NCBI GenBank assembly: GCA_964575185.1
Contig: CAZNPW010000068.1
Coordinates: 1-13,444, forward strand
DNA length: 13,444 bases
Direction of reading: 5' to 3'
Source: CAZNPW01 sp964575185
GTDB taxonomy: Bacteria > Pseudomonadota > Alphaproteobacteria > Rhodobacterales > Rhodobacteraceae
In this document: positions 6,181 to 12,603 of the stretch, in pieces
Position numbering within the stretch: the first letter of the stretch is position 1
How the letters are laid out: every line of letters starts with the position of its first letter
Notes under the pieces: model-generated
The model's input: only the letters and a program-made list of their open reading frames with translations
The model's database searches: none
Told to the model about the DNA's origin: nothing
Made by a program: the position numbers and the translations under genes

Positions 6181-7017
6181 CTACGCGTCCAGCGCGGCGA
6201 GGCTGCGGGCGGCGGCCTCGAAGTATTGCGGATGCGTCTCGACCGCATCCTGCAACAGCGTCCGTCCGACCGCCACGTCGCCGCGCTTGATCGCCGTCAG
6301 CGCCAGCGAATACAGCAGTTCGGCGCGTTCGGTCTGGGTCATCTGCACGACGGGCAGGTCGTACTTGCGCTGCGCGCCGCGGGCGAGGACCAGGTTGTTC
6401 TTGGCGGTGAAGAGCGTGGGGTCGTAGGTCAGCGCCTCGGCGAACAGGCGTTCCGCGCCCGCGAAATCCTCGCGCGTCAGCTTGGAGAAACCCCAGTTGT
6501 TCAGGACGCCCGCAGGCTGCGTCGTCAGCCCCGCGGCGATCTCGTAGAAGCTGTCGGCCTTGGCCCACTGCTTCTTGCTGTCGGCGATCATCGCCTCCAG
6601 CCGGTAGCGGTCGAAGGTTTCGAAGGTCGGGGGGATCGCGGTCAGCGTGGCCTCGGCCCCCGCCCAGTCGTTGGCGCGCAGTTGCGCGTCGGCGAGGTCC
6701 ACCCGGTCGGCGTCGGTCGCGCCGGGCATCGCGATGACCGCTTTCCACGCGGCCGCCGCCCGGGTCGGCTGGCCTGCCCGCACGAGGCTCTTCGCCAGCC
6801 CCCGCGCCAGGTCGATGCGGCCGGGGTTCTCGGCCGCCGCGCGGCTGAAATACGCGACCGCCTCGTCGGGGTCGCCGACCGTCAGCATGATGTCGGACAG
6901 GTTCGACTGGTCGATGACGTTGACCGACTGCAGCGCCCGGTTCACCTCGGCGTCGGGGTTGGCGCAGGCCGCGAGAAGGCCCGTGCCCAGCAGGCACAGC
7001 ACGGTCGTGTGGCGCAT
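6181..7017 (-). CDS. TPR-repeat lipoprotein, TadD-like (second of two)
   Basis: A 278-residue predicted lipoprotein. The signal peptide MRHTTVLCLLGTGLLAAC ends in lipobox LAAC with Cys18 as lipidation site. The mature protein is largely helical with several tetratricopeptide-like repeats. Examples are around 47-110 (GDPDEAVAYFSRAAAENPG, then AGQPTRAAAAWKAVI) and 170-205 (NNWGFSKLTREDFAGAERLF). TadD-type TPR lipoproteins are thought to act as pilotins or scaffolds for the Tad secretin; that role is from family knowledge, not shown here. The ATG is preceded by AGAGGA eight bases upstream. The gene starts 48 bp after the first TPR lipoprotein and shares its MRH start and lipobox style, so the two may be ancient paralogues. 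It could alternatively have its own role in pilus assembly. Confidence 0.85.
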   Translation of the reverse strand: MRHTTVLCLLGTGLLAACANPDAEVNRALQSVNVIDQSNLSDIMLTVGDPDEAVAYFSRAAAENPGRIDLARGLAKSLVRAGQPTRAAAAWKAVIAMPGATDADRVDLADAQLRANDWAGAEATLTAIPPTFETFDRYRLEAMIADSKKQWAKADSFYEIAAGLTTQPAGVLNNWGFSKLTREDFAGAERLFAEALTYDPTLFTAKNNLVLARGAQRKYDLPVVQMTQTERAELLYSLALTAIKRGDVAVGRTLLQDAVETHPQYFEAAARSLAALDA

Positions 7018-7065
7018 CTTTCGCGTCCTCTTGCTGCTCGTGGCCGCGTCCCCGGCCCTGGCGGC

Positions 7066-7632
7066 TTACAGTTCGGACAGGATGGCCACGTCATCCTGCG
7101 CCGGCCCCTCGCGCATCAGGGTGTAGGCGGGCTCTTGTTGCGCGGAAGCATAGACCGCGCCTTCGGATTTCGCGATAGCATTCGCGAGATTTTGCCGGAT
7201 CGAGTCCGTTCGGCCACTGTCGAGCGCGAAGGCCTGCTGGAACACCGCGCGGGCCTGGCCGTAATCCCCCCGTTCCATCAGCACGACGCCGAGGTTGTTG
7301 ATCGCGGGCACGAAGGTCGGCTCGACCTCGAGGGCGCGGCGCAGGATCTGTTCGGCCTGGTTCAGCCGGCCGAGCGCGAGGTTCGCCGAGCCGATCGCCG
7401 ACAGGACGTCGGCGTTCATCCCCTGTTCGGCCGCGGCGCGGTAATAGGCGCGCAGCGCCAGTTCCGGCTCGCCCGCGGCCATCAGCCGGTGGCCCACGAC
7501 CAGCCCGTCGACCGCCTCGCCCCGCCGGTCGGCGCCGAAGGGCGCGTTGCGGGTGCCGTCGGATGCGGACGGGCCGCCGGTCGCGGAACAGGCGGCCAGC
7601 ACGACGGCGGCGCAGAGCGCGGGATGACGCAG
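7066..7632 (-). CDS. tadD: TadD-type TPR lipoprotein, probable CTG start
   Basis: A TPR lipoprotein, predicted 188 residues, fitting the TadD component of Tad loci. TPR-like repeats lie about residues 45-150, for example GEPELALRAYYRAAAEQG and the following LGRLNQAEQILRRALEVEP. The start is unusual. The only standard start in frame before the repeats is GTG at 7602, which would put the lipobox Cys at residue 5 with no signal peptide. The next upstream in-frame stop is at 7663-7665, and between them there is no ATG, GTG or TTG. A CTG at 7630-7632, preceded by AGGGG six bases away, gives MRHPALCAAVVLAACS, a complete lipoprotein signal with Cys15. I therefore call CTG as start. The gene begins 10 bases after the tadC stop, consistent with tight operon structure. 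Confidence 0.8.
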   Translation of the reverse strand: MRHPALCAAVVLAACSATGGPSASDGTRNAPFGADRRGEAVDGLVVGHRLMAAGEPELALRAYYRAAAEQGMNADVLSAIGSANLALGRLNQAEQILRRALEVEPTFVPAINNLGVVLMERGDYGQARAVFQQAFALDSGRTDSIRQNLANAIAKSEGAVYASAQQEPAYTLMREGPAQDDVAILSEL

Positions 7633-7642
7633 GTTCGGCCCC

Positions 7643-8629
7643 CTAGTTGCCCATGCCCCCCATCATCACCGCGATCCCGTGGATCGACGGGCCGATCAGG
7701 ATGATCAGCAGCGGCGGCACCGTGAACAGCATTGTGCCAAGGGTCAGCTTCGTGGGCAACTTGTTTGCCTTCTCCTCGGCCCGCATGATGCGCTTGTCGC
7801 GCATTTCGGCCGAGTAGACCCGCAGCGCCTCGGCGATCGAGGTGCCGAAGGTGGCCGACTGCACCAGCGTCGTCACGAAGGACTGCACGTCGGGGATGCC
7901 GACGCGCTCGCCCATGTCGCGCAGCACGGTGGTGCGTTCCTTGCCCGCCTTGACCTCGTTCGCCACCATCTCGAACTCCTCGCCGAGCGCGGGGTAGGCG
8001 ATCTTCGTCTCGCGCGCGACGCGGATGATCGACTGGTCGAGCGACTGCCCGGCCTCGACGCAGACGAGCATCATGTCGAGCGCGTCGGGGAAGCCCTGGA
8101 CGATCTGCGTCTGGCGTTCGGACAGGCGGTTGTCGACCCAGAGCTTCGGGATGTAGTAGCCGAGCGCGCCGGGCGCGATGGTGTAGAGGATCATCTGCTG
8201 GGTCGACAGCTCGGTCCCCGAGGTGGCGCTGACGTAAAGCGCATAGACCATGCCGACGGCCAGGAACCCGATGCCGAGGACGAACTGCGCGAAGTGGAAC
8301 ATCCGCACCGCGTTCTTGCCGCGGTAGCCCGCGCGCAGCATCCGCAGGCGGCTGGCCGAGAGCTGTTCGGCGTTCTGCGGCTCGAGGAAGGCCGAGAAGC
8401 GTTCGAGCTTGTCGACCTTGTCGGCCTTGCGCAGCGCCGCCGGCCCCGCCGCCTGCGCGCCGCCGCGGTCGAGCCGCTGGGCGCGCACCTTGTCGAAGGG
8501 GTTGGCCTCCTTCTTCAGGAACACCGGCACCGCGATGGCGACCAGCACGATCCCCAGCGCGCCCATCAGCAAGAGCGGCCCCTGCGGGCCGAGCAGGTCG
8601 GTCACCTGCGTCATCAGGCCGTCGATCAT
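7643..8629 (-). CDS. tadC: Tad pilus inner-membrane platform protein TadC
   Basis: A 328-residue polytopic membrane protein of the T2SSF/GspF family, forming with TadB the inner-membrane platform on which CpaF acts. Hydrophobic segments are seen near 18-37, 108-130, 144-160 and 300-320. The cytoplasmic T2SSF region runs from FPDALDMMLVCVEAGQSL to the Lys/Arg-rich stretch ending in KANKLPTKLTLG. The ATG at 8629 was chosen because it follows AAGGTG and lies two bases after the tadB TAG. The frame is open further upstream, but that part is antisense-style sequence inside tadB and not TadC-like. The C-terminal end has a hydrophobic run and a short Met/Gly tail. Typical length for TadC. Co-transcribed with tadB and tadD. 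Confidence 0.94.
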   Translation of the reverse strand: MIDGLMTQVTDLLGPQGPLLLMGALGIVLVAIAVPVFLKKEANPFDKVRAQRLDRGGAQAAGPAALRKADKVDKLERFSAFLEPQNAEQLSASRLRMLRAGYRGKNAVRMFHFAQFVLGIGFLAVGMVYALYVSATSGTELSTQQMILYTIAPGALGYYIPKLWVDNRLSERQTQIVQGFPDALDMMLVCVEAGQSLDQSIIRVARETKIAYPALGEEFEMVANEVKAGKERTTVLRDMGERVGIPDVQSFVTTLVQSATFGTSIAEALRVYSAEMRDKRIMRAEEKANKLPTKLTLGTMLFTVPPLLIILIGPSIHGIAVMMGGMGN

Positions 8630-8631
8630 CG

Positions 8632-9600
8632 CTACACCTTGATGTTGACCATGATCTTCATGAAGACCATGTTGCAGATCAGCAGCACGCCGACGACCAG
8701 CGCGGCCGGAATGAAGGCCGAGGTCTCGCGCACCCCGTCGTAGTAGTCGGGCTGGATCATCAGGATCATCGCCAGCGCGCCCAGCGGGAACAGCGACAGG
8801 AACATGCCCGACCATTTCGCCTCGGCGGTGATCGCCTTGACGCGGCGGAACAGCTTGAACCGCGCGCGGATCACCTTGGCCAGGCCGTCGAGGATCTCGG
8901 CCAGGTTGCCGCCCGAGGTCTGCTGGATCGTCACCGCCACGGCGAGGAAGCGCAGGTCCTGGCTGTCCATCCGCTCGGCGAAGGCCTTCAGGCTGTCGCT
9001 GATGTCGCGGCCGTAGGCGGCCTCGTCGGCGATGACGCCGAACTCGGTCCCCAGGGGGTCGGCGACCTCCTTGGCGACGATGCCGATCGCGCTACTGAAC
9101 GGGTTGCCGACGCGCAGGGCGCGGACCATGAGCTCCACCGCGTCGGGCAGCTGCTCCTCCATCAGCGCCATGCGCTTCTTGGCCTTCCGGTTGACCCAGA
9201 AATAGACCCCGCCCACGCCCATCAGCACGGCGAGCGCGATGCGCACGGGTTGCGCCGCGCCGGTGCCGACGGTCAGGCCGAGGTAGGCCATGACGGTCAC
9301 AAGTCCCATCACCATGATGAGCTGGCGCGGCGAGAAGGCGATGTTGGCCTTCTGCGCCTTGGTGGCGAGGATCGAGTAGAGCGGGATCGAGCGCGACTTC
9401 AGGTGCTGCGACATCTCCTTGCGGAGCTGTTCCAGCACCTGTTCGCGGTTGCCGTTCTTTTCCAGAAGCGCCAGGCGGCGGCTGACGCGGTTGTTCAGGC
9501 TGATGGATTTCCCGAATACCGTCAGATAGATGCCCTCCACGAGCACGACGACGGCGACGAAGATCAGGATGTAGATGAGCGGCGCGGCGCTGAGTTCCAT
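8632..9600 (-). CDS. tadB: Tad pilus inner-membrane platform protein TadB
   Basis: A 322-residue membrane protein of the T2SSF/GspF family, the partner of TadC in the inner-membrane platform. It has an N-terminal membrane helix (about 6-27), two adjacent helices (about 94-135), the cytoplasmic T2SSF domain (about 150-275, starting LPDAVELMVRALRVGNPF and including QQTSGGNLAEILDGL) and C-terminal helices (about 270-316). The ATG at 9600 follows GAGGGGAG and lies eight bases after the cpaF stop. An upstream in-frame GTG-type start at 9654 would place 18 extra residues inside cpaF without homology support. The GNLAEIL motif is characteristic for TadB/GspF proteins. Typical length; no sign of damage. 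Confidence 0.94.
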   Translation of the reverse strand: MELSAAPLIYILIFVAVVVLVEGIYLTVFGKSISLNNRVSRRLALLEKNGNREQVLEQLRKEMSQHLKSRSIPLYSILATKAQKANIAFSPRQLIMVMGLVTVMAYLGLTVGTGAAQPVRIALAVLMGVGGVYFWVNRKAKKRMALMEEQLPDAVELMVRALRVGNPFSSAIGIVAKEVADPLGTEFGVIADEAAYGRDISDSLKAFAERMDSQDLRFLAVAVTIQQTSGGNLAEILDGLAKVIRARFKLFRRVKAITAEAKWSGMFLSLFPLGALAMILMIQPDYYDGVRETSAFIPAALVVGVLLICNMVFMKIMVNIKV

Positions 9601-9608
9601 GGCTCCCC

Positions 9609-11060
9609 TCAGGCGATCGGTTCGTAGATGGAGGCGGGCAAGTCGAAGCCCCATTGGCGGAAGCGTTCGGAATAGTAGGACCGCACGCCGGTGGCGTTGA
9701 ACCGCCCGATGATCTTGCCGTCGGGGGCGAGGCCGAGGCGTTCGTAGCGGAAGATCTCCTGCATCGAGATGACGTCGCCTTCCATGCCGGTGATCTCGGT
9801 GATGCTGACCATGCGGCGGGAGCCGTCCTGCAGGCGGCTCGCCTGCACGATCAGGTTGACGGCGGAGGCGATCTGGCTGCGCACCGCCTTGAGCGGCATC
9901 TCGATCCCGGCCATGGCGACCATGTTTTCGAGGCGCGAGATCCCGTCGCGCGGGTTGTTCGCGTGGATCGTGGTCATCGAGCCGTCGTGGCCGGTGTTCA
10001 TCGCCTGCAGCATGTCGATGACCTCTTCGCCCCGGGTTTCGCCCACGATGATCCGGTCGGGGCGCATCCTCAGCGCGTTCCGCAGGCAGTCGCGCTGCGT
10101 GACCGCGCCCTTGCCCTCGACGTTGGCCGGGCGGCTTTCCATCCGGCCGACATGGACCTGCTGAAGCTGCAATTCCGCCGTGTCCTCGATGGTCAGCACC
10201 CGCTCCTTGTTGTCGATGAACGACGACAGCGCGTTCAGCGTGGTGGTCTTGCCCGATCCGGTGCCGCCCGACACGATGACGTTGAGCCGGGTCGAGACCG
10301 CGGCTTGCAGATAGGCCGCCATCTCCTCGGTGAAGGCGCCGAAGCGCACAAGGTCCGCGATCCCGAGCTTTTCCTTCTTGAACTTGCGGATGGACACCAG
10401 CGATCCGTCCACGGCGACCGGCGGCACCATCGCGTTGAAGCGGCTGCCGTCGGCCAGGCGGGCGTCCACATAGGGGTTCGACTCGTCCACCCGGCGGCCC
10501 ACGGCCGACACGATCTTGTCGATGATCCGCAACAGGTGCCGTTCGTCCTTGAACGTCACGTCGGTCAGTTCCAGCCTGCCGCCGCGTTCGATGAAGATGC
10601 GCTTCGGGCCGTTGACGAGGATGTCGTTGATCGTCTCGTCCTTGAGCAACGGCTCCAGCGGGCCGAGGCCCATCACCTCGTCGTACAGCTCCTGGTTCAG
10701 GGTGGTGCGGTCCTCCTTGTTCAGCGCGACCGACAGTTCGTCCAGCGCCTCGGACGTGATCGCCGAGATCTCCTGCTTGAGGCTGGCCTCCGAGGCGTGT
10801 TCGAGCGCGGCAAGGTTCAGGTTCTCCAGCAGGCGCTTGTGCAGCTCGACCTTGAGCTCCATCAGGCGTTCCTTGCGCTTGGCCTCCTTGTCGGCGGCGA
10901 CCGCCTCGGCCGGGGAACGCACGANNNNNNNNNNGCGCATCGAGCCTGCGGGCTTGGCCCCCGGCGCGGGCGCGAGAACGGTCGGCGTTGCGGCGCCCAC
11001 GGCCACGGTCGGGCCGGGCTTGCGGGCGGGCTCGTCGGACTTCTTGAAACGCGAGAACAT
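9609..11060 (-). CDS. cpaF: Tad pilus motor ATPase CpaF/TadA (contains 10-N gap)
   Basis: A secretion-superfamily hexameric ATPase of about 483 residues that powers Flp pilus polymerisation at the cytoplasmic face of the inner membrane. Motifs seen: Walker A GGTGSGKTT (265-273), the Asp box around TIEDTAELQL (290-299), Walker B-type RIIVGETRGEE (336-346) and the His box TGHDGSMTTIHANN (356-369). The N-terminal 60 residues are Pro/Ala-rich and of low complexity, followed by a helical domain. Ten unknown bases at 10925-10934 interrupt this linker, leaving four unknown residues at 43-46; the frame matches on both sides. The ATG at 11060 begins MFSRFKK, a common CpaF beginning. The CAGG Shine-Dalgarno is weak. 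It starts 31 bp after the cpaE stop. Confidence 0.96.
   Translation of the reverse strand: MFSRFKKSDEPARKPGPTVAVGAATPTVLAPAPGAKPAGSMRXXXXVRSPAEAVAADKEAKRKERLMELKVELHKRLLENLNLAALEHASEASLKQEISAITSEALDELSVALNKEDRTTLNQELYDEVMGLGPLEPLLKDETINDILVNGPKRIFIERGGRLELTDVTFKDERHLLRIIDKIVSAVGRRVDESNPYVDARLADGSRFNAMVPPVAVDGSLVSIRKFKKEKLGIADLVRFGAFTEEMAAYLQAAVSTRLNVIVSGGTGSGKTTTLNALSSFIDNKERVLTIEDTAELQLQQVHVGRMESRPANVEGKGAVTQRDCLRNALRMRPDRIIVGETRGEEVIDMLQAMNTGHDGSMTTIHANNPRDGISRLENMVAMAGIEMPLKAVRSQIASAVNLIVQASRLQDGSRRMVSITEITGMEGDVISMQEIFRYERLGLAPDGKIIGRFNATGVRSYYSERFRQWGFDLPASIYEPIA
10925..10934. other. Assembly gap (10 N) inside cpaF
   Basis: Ten N bases interrupt the N-terminal linker of cpaF. The run equals in length the other gap in the window, suggesting a placeholder rather than a measured size. 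The reading frame agrees across it if the true insert is 1 modulo 3 in length, or if the join is a collapsed overlap that removes whole codons. Confidence 0.95.
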
Positions 11061-11091
11061 GGATCTGACCTGCTGCCTTGGGAACGCCGCG

Positions 11092-12372
11092 TCAGCCCTT
11101 GGCCGACTCGACCGCCTTGTTGAGATCGAAGAGCGACTTGGCCAGCTTCTGCACTTCGCGGCGCAGCGGGTTCTTCGCGGCGCTTTCCGACAGCGGCAGG
11201 CCGTGGTCGTTGGCCTGCGTCACCTGGTGCCCGCCGTCGGGCAACTGCACCTCGATGGTGATGTCGAGGCTTTCGGCCATCCGCTTGACCCGCGCCTTGG
11301 CCGACAGGTCGGTGAAGCGGGGCGCGCGGTTCAGCACATAGCGCAGCTTTTCGTGCGGCAGCCCCTCGGCCTTCAGGGCGCGGACCAGGCGCAGCACGTT
11401 CTGCGCCGAGCGCAGATCCAGTTCCAGCAGGGCGAAATACACATGCGCGCGGTTCAGCACGGTTTCGGTCCAGCTGACGATCGTGGTCGGCATGTCCACG
11501 ATGACGAAGTCGAAGTTGGCCAGCGCCATGTNNNNNNNNNNGTCGAGAACGCGTCCGATGTCCTCGGCCGTGACCATCTCGAACGGCAGCATGTCGGGGG
11601 GCGCGGTGAACACGTGCAGCTTGTCGTTGAAGGTCAGCATGCCGCGCAGGAACGATTCGCTGTCGGCGCCGGCGGTGTCGGACAGGATTTCGAACACCGC
11701 GTCGCGTCGCGGCAGGTCCAGACCCGTCGAGATCGCGCCGAACTGAAGGTCGAGATCCAGAAGGCAGACGCGCGGGGCGTCGGTCTTCGACACGGTGGCC
11801 AGCTCCCAGGCAAGGTTCGCGGCAAATGTGGTGGCGCCCACGCCCCCCGCCATCCCATGGACGGGCAGCAGCACCCCGTCGCGGTCGCCCTTGGCCTTGA
11901 AGGTCGGGTGCGGCACGGCGTCGGCCTCTGCCGTCACCACGGCCAGCGAGACCGCGGGGGCCGCCGGCTTGCGCATCACCTCGATCGCGTCATGCAGCGC
12001 GCCGTCGGGCAAGGGATAGGGCACGAAGCATTCGGCGCCAAGACGCAGCAACTGGTGCAGAGCGATCGGGCTGACGTTGTGGGCGATGAGGACGACCTTG
12101 ATGTCGCGCGCCTTGGCCTGGCGGATGATGTCGGCAATCAGCGTCAGGTCGGCCTCGTCGGCGCTGTCGACCGCGATGGCCACGAATTCAAGCGACGCCG
12201 CATCGGGCTGGTCGAGAAACAGCGCCGCATCCTCGAACGACAGGTCGCCCCAGCTTTCGCCAAGCTCGCGCTCCATGTCGTCGATGAGAAGGTCGAAGTT
12301 CTGCACATCGCGGCTGATCGTGCAGGCCAGGATCGGTGCCGGTTCCGGCTGAAGGTTCGCCACGCTCGTCAT
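11092..12372 (-). CDS. cpaE: Pilus assembly/localisation protein CpaE/TadZ (contains 10-N gap)
   Basis: A predicted 426-residue cytoplasmic protein of the ParA/MinD superfamily that positions the Tad machine, often at a cell pole. The N-terminal half (about 10-140) resembles an atypical receiver domain, with strands such as FVAIAVDS and IKVVLIAH. The C-terminal half carries a deviant Walker A, GMAGGVGATTFA (173-184), in which both lysines of the ParA pattern KGGxGKT are absent, and a Walker A'-like LLDLDLQFG (204-212). DFVIVDMP is the Walker B-like strand. CpaE/TadZ proteins commonly have altered P-loops. The ATG at 12372 follows AAGGGG nine bases away; a TTG at 12399 is less likely. A 10-N gap (11532-11541) falls between VLD and MALANFDF. 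The gene is preceded by a terminator, a CtrA-type box and a structured leader, and so may head its own transcript. Confidence 0.94.
   Translation of the reverse strand: MTSVANLQPEPAPILACTISRDVQNFDLLIDDMERELGESWGDLSFEDAALFLDQPDAASLEFVAIAVDSADEADLTLIADIIRQAKARDIKVVLIAHNVSPIALHQLLRLGAECFVPYPLPDGALHDAIEVMRKPAAPAVSLAVVTAEADAVPHPTFKAKGDRDGVLLPVHGMAGGVGATTFAANLAWELATVSKTDAPRVCLLDLDLQFGAISTGLDLPRRDAVFEILSDTAGADSESFLRGMLTFNDKLHVFTAPPDMLPFEMVTAEDIGRVLDXXXXMALANFDFVIVDMPTTIVSWTETVLNRAHVYFALLELDLRSAQNVLRLVRALKAEGLPHEKLRYVLNRAPRFTDLSAKARVKRMAESLDITIEVQLPDGGHQVTQANDHGLPLSESAAKNPLRREVQKLAKSLFDLNKAVESAKG
11532..11541. other. Assembly gap (10 N) inside cpaE
   Basis: Ten N bases lie between codons for VLD and MALANFDF on the minus strand. 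On the coding strand the left flank ends in GAC and the right flank begins ACATG. Collapsing the shared AC and deleting the N run would remove exactly 12 bases and give VLDMALANFDF, which reads like a normal CpaE sequence. Confidence 0.95.
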
Positions 12373-12557
12373 TGCCCATCGCCCCTTTTGGATCCGCAAT
12401 CTGCCGGGCCGGGGTCACCCCGCCGCGGGGTCGTCACGGAAGCGGGACACCCTCCCGCCAGCTTGTTTCCATTGGCCCGAAACTCGTCGGGAATGGTGGC
12501 GAGAATGGGGCTAAAAAACCGTTAATCTTTGATTTCTATCGATCTCGAAAACAATCG
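12373..12557 (-). promoter_or_regulatory. cpaE upstream region with AT-rich promoter zone and structured leader
   Basis: The gap between the OmpA lipoprotein and cpaE is 231 bp, by far the longest in the cluster, and contains no credible gene. Positions 12511-12556 are notably AT-rich against a GC-rich background, as expected for a promoter; I could not assign clear -35/-10 hexamers. Downstream toward cpaE there are a hairpin at 12442-12458 (GCGGGA/TCCCGC, 5-base loop) and an overlapping pair at 12411-12431. The latter is two GGGGT copies (12411-12415, 12427-12431) that can each pair with one ACCCC (12417-12421). If transcription starts near the AT-rich block, the leader would exceed about 100 bases. 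Confidence 0.5.
12511..12525. promoter_or_regulatory. Candidate CtrA binding box, CTAA-N7-TTAA
   Basis: CTAA at 12511-12514 and TTAA at 12522-12525 are seven bases apart, one mismatch from the TTAA-N7-TTAA consensus (on the cpaE strand: TTAA-N7-TTAG). It lies 139 bases upstream of the cpaE ATG in an AT-rich block. CtrA control of Tad/Flp pilus genes is known in Caulobacter; here it is inferred. Confidence 0.45.
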
Positions 12558-12573
12558 GGCCGACCTTTCGGCC
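12547..12573 (-). terminator. Intrinsic terminator after the OmpA lipoprotein gene
   Basis: Read on the minus strand, GGCCGA and TCGGCC (12568-12573 and 12558-12563) form a 6-bp stem with a 4-base loop. A T-rich stretch containing GTTTT follows at about 12547-12556. It lies 31 bases beyond the stop at 12604, where an intrinsic terminator is expected. An alternative 6-bp stem GGGCCG/CGGCCC (12573-12578 with 12557-12562) is possible. Termination here would separate the secretin/OmpA transcript from the cpaE transcript. Confidence 0.6.
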
Positions 12574-12603
12574 GGCCCTGTGTCTTTGGCGACAGATCCG
12601 GGC

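Noticed and set aside
7007..7126. Short plus-strand frame starting at GTG 7007 that reads like a Sec signal peptide (VWRIFRVLLLLVAASPALA)
   Set aside because: It is antisense to the start of one lipoprotein and the end of the other, has no Shine-Dalgarno and only about 20 residues after the signal; the complement of a Gly/Ala/Glu-rich strand easily gives Leu/Val runs.
5740..7704. 654-residue plus-strand open frame opposite the prepilin peptidase and TPR lipoproteins
   Set aside because: It is the antisense of three well-supported genes and its composition reflects GC bias only.
7643..8815. 390-residue version of TadC starting at 8815
   Set aside because: The extra 62 residues overlap tadB in another frame and are not TadC-like; the ATG at 8629 has a good ribosome site.
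10516..12525. 669-residue plus-strand open frame opposite cpaF and cpaE
   Set aside because: Antisense of motif-proven genes and spans both N gaps; no recognisable domain.
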